DNA from: Brugia malayi
Lineage: Eukaryota > Nematoda > Chromadorea > Rhabditida > Onchocercidae
DNA length: 64,000 nt
NCBI RefSeq assembly: GCF_000002995.4
Contig: NW_025062479.1
Location: 11,389,721 to 11,453,720, forward strand
Direction: 5' to 3'
Positions within the stretch are counted from its first letter, which is position 1, and the number at the start of each line of letters is the position of its first letter. Position numbers and translations under genes: made by a program. This document shows, one piece after another, positions 51,061 through 64,000 of the stretch. Below the pieces are notes generated by a model. It did not search any database. It worked only from the letters and a program-made list of their open reading frames with translations, and was not told the DNA's origin.

Positions 51061-53368
51061 TCGATGTTATACATGCACTCAAATGAAATCAGAAAAATAA
51101 TCATAGAGGGAAATCACAGAATCTCTGACATGTTACATGTTGAATCGTGGATCATAAATCATCAAAATCATCACAAATTGATTGGTGTGTCATTTAGTGT
51201 AATTTAAAAAAATTCATTCATTTCTCCTTTTCTTTTTGAAAATGAAGCATTAATCCGTTAATTACGTTGTTTGTTGCCGACTGCCAGAAAATTCCGAAGT
51301 GAAGAAAATCAATTCCTCACAAAGTCTACAATCTTTTAAAGCCGATCATTTTCTTTCAATCCTCATTCTGTCCTTATTCTCTCTCCCACTCTTTCTCTCC
51401 CTCTCTCTGTTTCTCTCTCCCCTTTAATTTTAATTGCTGAAAAAGATCCCAAACATTTAATATTATCTGAACAAATAGGTCTATTAATGAGAAAAAAGAA
51501 AAAATGTTCTTTTTTTCAATAAAATAGAAAAATATGGTAAAAAAAAAGGACAAAAAAATAAGAGGATTAAAGTGGGAGAAAGGAAATGTATAATGTTGAC
51601 AAGAACTAAAAACTTTGTTTCAAAGTTAAAAGAAAAGGAAAAATTGAACAAAACAAACGAGGAAATATGAAGCACGAAGGGGGAAGTATGAGGAGGTAGA
51701 CAGGAGAGTGAGAGGAGAGAACGGAAGAAACAGAAAGTAAATAATATATTGATATTTTTAGAAGGTAAATGAAAACATATCGTTGTATGATAGAGTAAGG
51801 AAAGAAATGAAAGGAGAATTGATATTGAGAAACGGAGAATGAAGAGGATAGGAATTGAAAGAATTAAAATGGATTAAATATTATAACATTCCTGAAAAAA
51901 AAAATTTCTTTTTTTATTCCACCACAATTCGATCCTTTCCTTTCTTTCCCTCTTCCCTTCCTTCTTTCCTTCCATATTTTTCTTGTAAAGACACAATGAA
52001 ACGCGGGAGAGAGAAGGGAGAAAGAAAATGAATGAAATCTATGTAAGAAAAAGAAGGGTTTGAGCAAGTCGAGAATCGAGAATACACATGACTTTATGTA
52101 AGCTAAATGAACTGAATCGACTATTCTTTCCCGGAACAGATTTATATATTGCCACAATCCAGTCACTATGAAAGGCATCTTAGCACAAGCACAAACATTA
52201 GTACAAGCATTAGCACTAACATAGTAGTAATAAGATCATAGACTAGAGAACATGTTATATGTAGGTCATATTAAGTTACAAAATATCGGAAAACAGAATT
52301 CCATATAAATCAACTCCTTAAAGATGTGCATAATTTTACCGTCCATGTCATACATACACCCTGCATACAGGCACATAACTAGGTGCGTGTTTTACATACA
52401 CCATGCACAATGGATATTAATCGTACTTAATGAATCATTTACTTCGCCACAACACATTAATGGTGTATAGACGATCAATGTGACCAGTGTTTGGGAAGAG
52501 ATTGGTTATTATCATTATTATTATTAACGATCTTAAAAATATTTCTCATGGGAAAGTAGCTTGATTTCCAAATTTCCGTCCGAAAAAAAAAAAAGCTATA
52601 AATAACACGATATTTTCTGTAGAGACAGTAATAAGGTTGAAAAAATCTCCAAAGATATGGGCAAACAGGCTAGATACTTTATATGACTTTATGAATTCTT
52701 ACTTTATCATCACATGAATAAAACTCTGTTGATAAAAAAAGATGTTAGCAAAATTTTATATGCAATAATTACAGAAAGCATAATAACGATGACCACTTCA
52801 GTACCGATGCACTGACTTCATACTAACAGAAATGCTCCTATACACTCAACATAATTTATATAATGAACATCACTAGGTAGTAAAATTCATAAATTCCAAT
52901 AAAAAAAGAAAAAAAAAAAGAAAAAAACGAAAAACTTTTACATTTTATGAATCTGAAATCTAATCATCAGTTTCAACTCATCATTATTACAGAACACATA
53001 AACGAACAATTCACGAAGGAATGAATTTTGATTTTGCTATTACAAAACCAATAACCCATTCTAGAAATACATCAGATTTTTTCCCATATATTTTTCCAAA
53101 TTATTTAATTGAAGGCAGCATTCCGTGGCCTTACTAACATTATGTAACAAATTTTCCTAAACATTAAAATAAAACGTTTCAGAAACAAATCATACCTGCA
53201 TAATATTTTTGATAGAATGTTGGCTTCAATTAAATGTTGTTTTGAAGCTAGAACAAGACCTTGCCATATTTCAAAAAACCTAACATTTCTGTTTGGTAAG
53301 AAAAAGAACTGATTCCGCCCAGAGGTAAATGATATCAGTGCAAAGAGGAAAACGAAATAAAAAAAGAC

Positions 53369-53429
53369 TTCCATGAAATGGAAGTTGCTATATCTTTTTT
53401 TTTTTTCCATTTCATGGAAGTTGCTATAT
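53369..53429. repeat. 25-bp duplication with an inverted core
   Basis: TTCCATGAAATGGAAGTTGCTATAT (split here as TTCCATGAAATGGAA plus GTTGCTATAT) at 53369-53393 is repeated at 53405-53429 with the core as TTCCATTTCATGGAA. The two cores are reverse complements of each other, while the GTTGCTATAT flank is in direct orientation. A poly-T run separates them. Confidence 0.75.
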
Positions 53430-53674
53430 TTTCATGGAGAAAAATGCACCGAAAAGCATGCATAACACAGCATCGAAACACTTATAAAAAACTGTGAAGT
53501 CGTATCAATATAAATAATCGATCAATTAGTCTGAAATTTACCTAACAGAATAGGGATTTCAAAAACCATACATTCACACACGAACATCCTTTTCCTTCCT
53601 TCACAATGAAAAACATTTCGATATGGGAGGGAAAAAAACATTACGTTAAACGACAGACAAAAAAAAAGTCAGTC

Positions 53675-55642
53675 TTATACAGGCATTTTCGCTTTAATAC
53701 GGCATTTCTGAAGCGTTGCACGATAAATAAACTGCCGGCGTGAAAGCTGACGTACTTCTTTCAAATAATTTGTTAAACTGATGCGACCACGACTTAGCGC
53801 TTGACCAAGGAAATAGATAGCATCGTCGATAGCACAGTCATAAACGTAGCAACACAGTAACTGCAATAGGTTTGTAAATCTACCGTTAACAATGCGACTA
53901 GAGGTTACTTTCAACGTAACAAAATTTGAAAAACAAAAGAAATTTTCCCTGATCACATGCTTGGAATGATTGTCACTTTTCTAATTCAAATTTTAATTTT
54001 GATTTTTCTAACCATTTAAGGTGAAAAATTGAATTACTACATAGTTTACTTCAGATCTTTTAGCTTTCGAAAAAACTAACCTGTTTGTGCAAGGGTGTAC
54101 AAGCATCAATCACCTGATCAATTTCAACAGTTTTTTCCGGGGACGACGTTGATAAAACAGAGCTAATTTCGGCTTTCTTTTCCTAAAAATCAAGGCTATT
54201 CTCACAATCAATGAAAAAAAAAAAATTCAGCAAAAGATACTTAAACGAATTTTCGGAAACGCGAAAACAGATAAAAGCCCATATAAACGGCATAAGTACC
54301 TGATACACAATCAGTGCGCCCTCCATCCGTTTTTGTTCTTGCGCTAAATCGTCCAAAATAACTTTGAGCTTCTGTTGGCCGGCACGTAAATCTGCATGAG
54401 TTTGTCTTATTGAGGCTAATTCCGCATGCATTGTTCCTATAAATCTATTTAAAAGGCTGAAAACCTAGCTAGAGAAGCAGAAGGTGATGTAAAACACAAG
54501 AACATGTCAAGTATCAAATTTAGAAGTTTTGATGACACACTAAACAGAATTTTTCAAAACCCAGCGCAAAAAAGCACAAATATTTCTATTAACAATTGAA
54601 ACGATACCTAATTTTTCGCGAAGGCGCTGTCTAATTTTGTGTTCAACAGCACTCATCACCGATGCTTTCAAGTGTTCCGGTTGAACTGTGCCACTGCTAA
54701 CATTATCATTGAAAGATGGCATCAAAGGATAATAAGAAGTAAATGACGTTGGATACGGCGGTACTCCAGATGTATTCGAAACTGGATATGGTATGTAGCT
54801 TTGAATTTGACCAGCAGACCGATCCCATACCGATCCAACAGCTGATACATGTGAATTGCTGCCAGGCCTCGCAAAGACGGGGCAGGAATCTTGGAAGCAC
54901 ATTGCCATAACCTAAAAACATACAAATGTTATGAATTTCTTATTAAGACCAGTACTTTTTTCATTTGCAAAACAACTGACTTTCGTACGTGGAAAAATTA
55001 CCTGTAATAAGCCACTTAAATCATATCCTGGGAAAGTCCAATCACTAAGGTACGGCAAAGAGATGCGTCCTAGGTCATCCACCGTTTTTGATTCCTTCAG
55101 CACCATGTTCGGCGTTGGACACACGTAACATATTGGCGCATAATAAGGGTGAGTGTCCCAGAGATATAAAGCTACTGGTATGTTGTATGTTTTGCCCTGA
55201 GAAAAAATTTCCTTAAATTAACAAAAACACTATGTAAATGGAAATTTGAGAGCACACTTGCACTTGTATTGTTTGTCCGACAAACAAAACCCAAATGAAC
55301 AAAATGTCTAAGAAGAGGAAAGAGATCGAAATAACATATAACAAAGTATAATACTGCATGTACAAAGTAAAATCACATGGGAAGAATAAAACGATTATCT
55401 GTCCGCAAAACAAGGTACGATCTTAAAAGAAAACAAACCTTATAAAAAACAGGAATAGTGCCCTTCAGACAAAATGCAAGCGTACACGTCTTGTCAGGGT
55501 AAATGAAATCTTCAACGTTTGGTGTGAGATCAGGAAAACCACTTAAAGCTGACAGTATGTCAATCTTCGCCGTATCCACATATTTTGCTTTAGCTCGATT
55601 CAGCAAAGCAGTAACAGTCGATGACACGGCATTATTTGTCAT
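53675..55642 (-). CDS. tsg-101: TSG101, ESCRT-I subunit (UEV domain protein)
   Basis: Binds P(T/S)AP motifs and ubiquitin on cargo and drives endosomal sorting, cytokinetic abscission and vesicle budding. Six minus-strand exons: 55642-55439, 55196-55002, 54911-54608, 54436-54300, 54182-54081, 53860-53675; 375 aa (human 390). The UEV domain covers about 1-150: GTIPVFYKGKTYNIP, LYLWDTHPYYAPICYVCPT, ISLPYLSDWTFPGYDLSGLL, and CPVFARP. Residues lining the PTAP pocket in human TSG101 are kept (Tyr in FYKG, Tyr-Asn in TYN, Val/Thr/Met of VCPTPNM, PVF). A Tyr/Pro-rich linker follows (about 150-205), then a coiled coil (about 215-285), then the C-terminal steadiness box (PLHKQLLCCYVYDCAIDDA, LGQALSRG, LKEVRQLSRRQF). 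The start follows an AG dinucleotide by two bases (TTCTTATAG), a possible trans-splice acceptor. Confidence 0.95.
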
Positions 55643-56878
55643 TACTATAAGAATTCATCCATAATTACTGCTACTATACTGTTCGTGATAATTTACATTT
55701 CTACATAATGAGTGCTCAGTAAGTTCACGGGACTGTTTTGCTTGTTTATCCAACATCTCTCGACCTGATCGATGCTTATTTGAAAATAAAAATTTGATAT
55801 TAACGATAGAGAAATGATCGTTTAAATACTTACTGACTGACTTACTATCCATTAAATAACTGACTATCTCCCTGATAGCCAATCACATTGATTGTACCTT
55901 AATTGCCTATTTATTATCAGTCAGTTCCATAACCAAACTTACATAGATCAGTAATACAAAAAAAAAAGATGACTAGGTCAAACATCAGCATCAAGATTTA
56001 TTAGTTTATTGGCGAAAACTATGCAAGCCAAACACTTTTTTCAAAAATTAATCCATGAATGCAAGCCGCCATAAAGTGCAGTGAATAACACGGCCACTTC
56101 ACGTGCCACTCACCACACAGCAAACAAGATGCAAATTACATACATTACATGAAAACAGCCTTCGCTTTTCAGATCCATATGAATTTCATACCGTCTCATT
56201 TGTGATACCATGCGTGGCGTATCGATTTTTAACCTATTCCGAACAACTATGTTGGAGGTATAAACTGTGAGGCATTAGGTATCGAGGATGCGAAATAGCT
56301 CAGGGATTTGTGAGAGGGTGAAGAATAGGGAGGTCGACAAAAGAGCTTAGTATTTGAGAGATTAGAAGGAAGAGGATAATTGAGAAGGGAAAGGAGTGGT
56401 GTAAATGAGGAGATGTAAAGATCGATAACGATTATATGGTGCATAGTCAAAAAATGTATCTACACCAAATTGTTTATGCTTTGATCTGTATGCTTAGATT
56501 TGCCAATTGTTTCCTGCGCTTTGCACATAATTGAAGGCGCAAGTGAAATTGGTGGTATTTTCTTTTCCTTTTTTCTTATTGCGTCTTTTAGTTTCATTGT
56601 GATGTGACAGTATCCCTTAATGATCAATGATGGTTAACGTTGTCTGGAGCTGATGATTATTTAGGGGTAATTAAAATAATATGGGTTGTTTGGAGGAGAG
56701 AAGAAAATTGTATGATGTTAACAGTTTGAAATTGTATCATCATTTGAAATTATCCAGGAGCCTACTTTTTTTGTGGCATCAATTCCTTTTGTTTTCAGGA
56801 TTGCTTTTTGTTTCACTGAGGAAAAAAAAATTTTTGGTAAGCTGTTCTTTCTGGTGCTAACTGCTTATTATCGAAGAT
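55643..56878. promoter_or_regulatory. divergent upstream region of TSG101 (-) and BuGZ-like (+) genes
   Basis: 1.24 kb between two outward-facing start codons. Less AT-rich than the large spacers. A 75-codon minus-strand frame at 55655-55882 lies directly before TSG101 but has no resemblance to a known family. No defined promoter element was identified. Confidence 0.45.
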
Positions 56879-59449
56879 ATGGGTCGGAAAAAAAAGCGTG
56901 CCGCTAAGCCTTGGTGTTGGTAAGCTATTTTAATGTTTATGGAAGAATTCAAAATGCTTGGCTTTCTTTCTGCTGAAAAACAAAGGCCTGTTGAGATAGC
57001 TTTGTTTAAATTCATATATGTAGGGATATATGTGTAGTAACTTTGCCTATTTCTTTAAGGTAAGATTTTAGTTAGGTTTTAAGTTTGTCTGATTGGTTAA
57101 AGAGTTGAGCATAGAATTAAGCACATCAAATCTTTAGTACCAAATGTTTTTTTTTCTTCTTTCACTATTCTCTTTCCTTTATTTTTCCTCGAATTTGTAA
57201 GTATAAATTGATGGCTTAAGTATATGATTAATAAGAAAATATAATAGTTGTTGAGTTATTAGTTAGTATGAGCCAGTGTAGAATAAAATTCGACAGGGAT
57301 GTCTTAAAGTAAATGAAAGCGATATGGATGGATAAGATTCAATTCTATGAGAAATCCTACGTGAAGTATAATTATCAAAGTTCATTGGTAGTTTTAATCT
57401 GTTATTTTGACGATATGTTTTAGTGAATCTTTTCAGAGATTTTTATGCTACTTAATGTAATGTTCAGTGCGGCCATCTCCTGAAATCGTGTTTTTTTTTT
57501 TTCTTTTCTAAAAGGCCTAATGTTTGGGTCAATACTATTACATAGAATATATGGTTTCTGTTTATTCTGTTGCAGGTACTGCAATCGCGAATTCGAAGAT
57601 GAGAAAATTTTAATTCAGCACCAAAAAGCAAAACATTTTAAATGTCATATTTGTCACAAAAAGCTTTTCACAGGACCTGGATTAGCCATCCATTGCATGC
57701 AGGTCCAATTAGTTGAATTTGAACAAGCAGAATTTTTTGTTTTAATCTTTTTTTTGCATGTGTTATCACTTCGGGCTCATTCTGTTTACCATTCCTGAAG
57801 TTTGCTCATTTTTAAGGTGCACAAAGAAACGATAGATAAGATTCCTGCTGCCTTACCTGGTAAAGATTCAGTTGAAGTGGAAGTTTATGGTATGGAAGGT
57901 ATTCCCGATGATGCTCAAGGTCCGGAAACTTTCCGTTTTATTGTAAATGTTTTAACTCTCCTGACTGGTCTTCCAGTTTGATGTTCTTCCCAAAAAATAA
58001 TGGAGCTTTTTCTTGTAGAGGAAAGTGCGAAGAAGGAGTCGAAGAATACAGCTGCTCCAGTGCCTCCTCTTATAGCGCCATTTCCAATGCTACCTCCAGG
58101 TAAATTGATTTTTTAATCGTATCAATCTCATACGCTTCGGGACGTGATAAAATCCGATCAAAAATTAAAAAAACCAAAGAAAAATAAAGGAGAAAGTAAT
58201 TTCATATATCAATTGACTTTCCTATTTCAAAAATTCGTGTTGTGTTTCAGGTATACCACCTATGATTCCCGGTTTTCCACCTCTCCCACCTTCAGGGATG
58301 CCACCATTCGGGCCTCCATTTATGCCAGGAGTGCCGGCACCGCCAAGAGCTCTCCCGCCACTTCCGGTCATGCCTCCAGGTAGCGCTCAACCTGCACTCA
58401 CAAGGTCCCTGTTTTTATTTTTCTTTTACGGCTTTTAATAGGTCTTTTAGACTGCTGCTGGATAACCTAGTTATTTTTAACTGATTTAGTAGCAGATTAT
58501 GGCAGATAAATTATATTTCATATAGAAGTGGTAACGAGAAAACAGCTGAAATTAGATATTGTGCCAGCATTGTCTTCGATTATAGTCATTCACAAATGAA
58601 GTGTGATTAAATATATAGTATTCCTCATTTGCTAGAATATATATATATATATAATCCTGTATAAAAAATCCTGGAGAATTTTGTAGGTTTTAATAATCTC
58701 GCGTATTATATGTTGCAGAGGAACTTGTTTCCATTTTTTATTGTTTGGGATGATAGGAAGATAAGAGTGGTGGGAGATAGCACTGACTGAGCACATGGAT
58801 AAGATTTGTTTAACTCCTTTCATAATCTCAATTCATAGGATTTCTTGATTATTAGTCCAAACTCTTGCGGTTACCTACTGTTCCTGCCTCTGAGAGAATT
58901 TGCCAGTGTTTGCATTACACTCGGAACCTAAAATTTCGAAATACTGAATGGGTGGATTAATTGCATTAATTAGCACCAACTGCTTCGTTATTTTCTGTAT
59001 GCCTGCTTAAAAGTATTTCAGTATATAATCGAGAATTCGTTGCAGCGTAAATTTACCCTCTCGGGTACCGCTACCAAATGGGCCGATAGGAGTACCCGGA
59101 ATTCCTGGTCCGGGGACAATCAATACACAGCCTACACCTACTGTACCAGCAGCTTTTCCAGCCTATAGTGACCCTTCTTCTAGTAAAAATGCAGAACCGG
59201 AGCGGATGCGAGAAATGCCAAATCATATCCAAAGACTGGGGGCAAAAATACACATTATGCATCCAGACGAAGATATATCTTTGGTATGTTATTTTATATA
59301 GAGTTGAAGTCTTTAAAGATTCGTTTCTGATTGTACCGTATTCAGAAAGCAAATTTATTTTTTCTTGGTTAAATTATTTGATTTCCTCGGATAACACAGG
59401 ATATTTCTTCCAGGAGGAACGGTTAGCAATCAGTAAGGGATTCATCTGA
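56879..59449 (+). CDS. BuGZ / ZNF207-like zinc-finger spindle protein
   Basis: In animals BuGZ binds microtubules and Bub3, helping kinetochore loading and spindle assembly through phase separation (family knowledge). Seven exons: 56879-56919, 57576-57702, 57817-57919, 58019-58099, 58251-58404, 59046-59283, 59414-59449; 259 aa, much shorter than the vertebrate protein (over 450). The N-terminus [20 protein letters not shown] starts two C2H2 fingers: C-x2-C...H-x4-H, then [42 protein letters not shown] and [11 protein letters not shown] are hallmark BuGZ sequence. A Pro-rich, hydrophobic low-complexity region (about 100-205) follows, then the Bub3-binding GLEBS-like motif [13 protein letters not shown] at the very end. 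The last exon codes only 12 codons. All seven exons join in phase, and the two exon ends that supply the Met-Gln and Ser-Leu junctions match the family. Confidence 0.93.
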
Positions 59450-60810
59450 TTGGTAGTGAACTCGAAATTTTGTAAGGTAAGTTTTCTCTCCATCTTTTTC
59501 AAGACATATCTGATTATAACTATTTTGTGCGATAAGTTTAAAGGCAGTTTTTAATAGTTTATAAGTAGGTCACTTGATTTCCTACATAGTTTCTTTGCAT
59601 AAATTCATCATAAGCTCTGCGTTGTGGAACCTTTAGAAAGAGCTGAAACGACAGTTTCCGACCGTGTCACACAGTTTTAATTGTAAAGGTTAGTCCTGGA
59701 AGCAGGTGGGTAGTGTTTTCTTGATCATCAAAAAAAGGTTATAAAACATTTCCTGTACGTTTTTGGCACTCCCATTGTCTTCAAGGTTTCAGCAACTGCT
59801 GCGGGTCTTTGGCAGCTTTTTTCTGTGAGTTTAATATTTTGCGACAGTTAATGTCGATATCTTCACAATTAATTTGTGATAGAACTTTATTTTTGTGTCC
59901 TCAAAAGTGGAGAGGTTGGGATGCTCGGGCTCTGAATTCCTTATACCTCTGAATCCTTATACCTGAAGGACTTGGAAGCGGATTTTGTGGATTACGTATT
60001 TGGTTTTCTGCATTCACAAGTTGTGCCGTAGGATGGGAGATTGACAAGTAAGTTTACTGTTCGAAGTATAATATTTTACTTTTTTATTTCCTTCTGAAGT
60101 TTATTACGATCGAAACTGTACTGAAGTAAGTATCTGCAGCTTAGTTCGTAAAGTTTTGTTCACTGATTTTCGCCAGCAGTATTTTTCTTTTCAGAGGAAT
60201 CCTGTTTCCTCCATTATCACTGTCAGAATTTGTTATTCGTGTGAAGAAAAGTGGGGATTGATTGCGCTTTGCAAAAAGTAAGCTGGAACGATTGGCGCCG
60301 GAATTGTGATCGATCGACCACGTTGCATTATCTTCTCTTCCCCTCATTGTTTTTTTTTTTTTTCGTATGTAATTGTATTGTATGCTGATATCGATTGTCG
60401 GTAAGTTTTGCTCCCTTTTATTAAATAAAGTTTTCATTTGGATTATCTGACATACAGCAACATAAGTGCATAATACACATCCAAGAGATGTATGCACCTT
60501 TTGTAAAAAGTTGTGTGAAGCTCTGCGAACCGGGTATGAAATCTGATGGGATAGGGTCGCATCCCTTCCATCGAATTTTATACTACACCAAATTTGAACA
60601 TGCGGAACAGTCACCCACCATGATGTCCGAATGGCACCAGGAAGGTCCAGTGTTTCGGCTTCTTGGAAATCAGCGACCAATATTTAAACACCACCTACAT
60701 TAAATTACTTCAGCCACAGTAGACCGCCACTCCATGCTTGCTTTGATGTCCGACTTTTATTGATATCGGCAGTACAGGTATTTCACCAATTATATGTTTG
60801 CTGAGTGGTC

Positions 60811-60816
60811 AATAAA
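60811..60816 (+). terminator. candidate polyadenylation signal of the BuGZ-like gene
   Basis: AATAAA about 1.36 kb after the TGA; an earlier AATAAA at 60424 is an alternative. Confidence 0.3.
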
Positions 60817-61026
60817 GCAAAATTAAAAGCAAATTCCCAAAATTACTTCGATTCGCCTCTCTTATCGCACAGTTACTGGATTTAAGGCAGTTATTGGTGC
60901 AAGAGATAGCACATCATGCTACTAGTCTTCATTTCTTACCTGACGCTATACTAACATTTACTGACATTGATTTTATTTCGTTCCCCGATCATCTCATAAA
61001 TTGACAGAACAGTAACATTTCAAGTA

Positions 61027-61032
61027 TTTATT
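61027..61032 (-). terminator. candidate polyadenylation signal next to the DNAJC25 stop codon
   Basis: On the minus strand the end reads GAA-TAA followed at once by AATAAA, so the signal starts one base after the stop. It implies either a 3' UTR of about 20 bases or use of a later signal. Confidence 0.35.
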
Positions 61033-61033
61033 T

Positions 61034-63322
<2,289 letters not shown>

Positions 63323-64000
63323 TTGGCAATCAGATATCGGAAAAAAACACATTAAAGCCATAACTTTAGTGGAAATGAAAAAAGAAAGATGTATTTGGGA
63401 AACAATGGTTATCAATCTAGGAATCAAAAAGCGATTAGAACCTTAGATCTAGCTGAAACTACATGCATATCAGAAAGTATACTAAAGGCTAATTTTAAGA
63501 ACCAAAATAAGGATCCAAACAATCAGGTGAAGTTCCAGAATATTTGATAGACTTTAAAAGCAAGTTCAGTGGTAACTTCCATCCAAAATGAAAAAAGCAA
63601 AGATAGAAAATCGCTATATTCTCTGCTGTGCTCCTGCCAGTCTAAACCAGTTCATAACGTATCGTTTCATTACCAACATTAAGTCACGCAAGAAATACTG
63701 TGCTTTTATTGGAGGTTCAGAGATTAATAAGGTTTCAATGCATATGATACATCAGAGACTGAGAACGATGAAAGTAGCATATCAGTAAAGGTGATAGATA
63801 CGAATACTACAAGAATTTACAGAAAGCACATTAAATGCTAAAAGTTTATCGATGAGAAAGCGGACAAAAATGTACAGGAAATAGCACATTGTAATCGGAG
63901 TATTATTTGAATGAAAGAGAAATAGATGAAATATAAAAAGAGAAGTGAAAAAAGAACGAAACAGGAAAAGTTGGTAAATACATTAGAGATAAAATAGTTG
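63323..64000. other. upstream flank of the DNAJC25-like gene
   Basis: Nothing convincing seen. A 66-codon plus-strand frame at 63588-63788 has no recognisable similarity. The DNAJC25 promoter should lie here. Confidence 0.5.

Larger units (their letters stand above)
47046..53674. other. 6.6-kb region without recognised exons; probable 5' intron or promoter of unc-33
   Basis: Extremely AT-rich with many A and T runs, CT-rich tracts at about 51018-51060 and 51379-51420, and a small inverted/direct repeat at 53369-53429. Frames in it (for example 48734-49042 and 51864-52178 on the minus strand) are driven by homopolymers. Because the long unc-33 exon seems to begin at an acceptor, one or more short 5' exons may lie here, but I could not identify them. 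Confidence 0.5.
59450..61033. other. convergent intergenic region, 1.6 kb
   Basis: BuGZ 3' flank and the 3' side of the DNAJC25-like gene. AATAAA occurs at 60424-60429 and 60811-60816, so the BuGZ 3' UTR may be about 1 kb or more. A 179-codon open frame runs on the minus strand (60141-60680) and a 71-codon frame on the plus strand (60488-60703); neither resembles a known protein and neither has clear splice signals. Confidence 0.5.

Noticed and set aside
55655..55882. 75-codon minus-strand frame just upstream of TSG101, possible N-terminal extension
   Set aside because: Not needed: TSG101 is full length from 55642, the frame shows no UEV similarity, and no splice joins it.
60141..60680. 179-codon minus-strand open frame, the longest outside recognised exons
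   Set aside because: No family resemblance, no signal peptide, Lys-run from a poly-T tract, and it lies antisense in the BuGZ 3' flank. Chance or relic is more likely; a BLASTP hit in another nematode would change this.
60488..60703. 71-codon plus-strand frame overlapping the previous one
   Set aside because: No splice signals or similarity; probably BuGZ 3' UTR.
63323..63427. Upstream ATG (63427) as the DNAJC25 start
   Set aside because: It would bury the signal peptide behind 35 unrelated residues; family members start directly with the signal sequence.

Overview
The window looks like a gene-rich, roughly 30% GC stretch of a nematode genome, most likely a filarial or other spirurid (clade III) worm. 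The evidence is many short exons, an almost invariant TTTCAG-type 3' splice site, candidate trans-splice acceptors just upstream of some start codons, and orthologues of typical nematode genes (UNC-33-like CRMP, MYST acetyltransferase, cyclophilin, ELO elongase). The species is inferred, not seen. I assembled exons by hand from splice motifs, reading phase and family similarity. Phases join cleanly in every model except one junction in the MYST gene; adenosine kinase additionally needs a GC donor.

Layout, left to right. 1-865 (+): last exons of an unrecognised protein ending in a CaaX box (CSIM). 866-3802: non-coding, with a tandem repeat near 1.95-2.07 kb. 3803-14248 (+): a large MYST histone acetyltransferase of the MOZ/MORF type, about 1,640 aa in about 37 exons. 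14249-19070: AT-rich spacer. 19071-21653 (+): adenosine kinase. 22960-26414 (-): SH2D4-like SH2 protein. 27584-29765 (+): PPIL1-type cyclophilin, divergent from SH2D4 across a diverged tandem duplication. 32286-33341 (+): a small allatostatin-C/somatostatin-like neuropeptide precursor, the least obvious gene here. 35091-37790 (-): ELO fatty-acid elongase. 41800-47045 (-): UNC-33/CRMP with a long N-terminal extension. 47046-53674: 6.6 kb without convincing exons. 53675-55642 (-): TSG101 (ESCRT-I). 56879-59449 (+): BuGZ/ZNF207-like spindle zinc-finger protein. 61034-63322 (-): DNAJC25/DNJ-2-like membrane J-protein.

The genes do not form one pathway. They are independent housekeeping and neuronal genes: chromatin acetylation, purine salvage, splicing-associated proline isomerisation, lipid elongation, axon guidance, endosomal sorting, spindle assembly and ER chaperoning. 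SH2D4/PPIL1 and TSG101/BuGZ are divergent pairs that may share promoters; BuGZ and DNAJC25 converge. No tRNA, rRNA, CRISPR, transposase or viral sequence was recognised. The most novel items are the PISCF-like neuropeptide gene, the apparent lack of PHD/H15 domains in the MYST protein, the CaaX orphan, a GC-AG intron in adenosine kinase and the repeated EPGPE motif in the UNC-33 extension.
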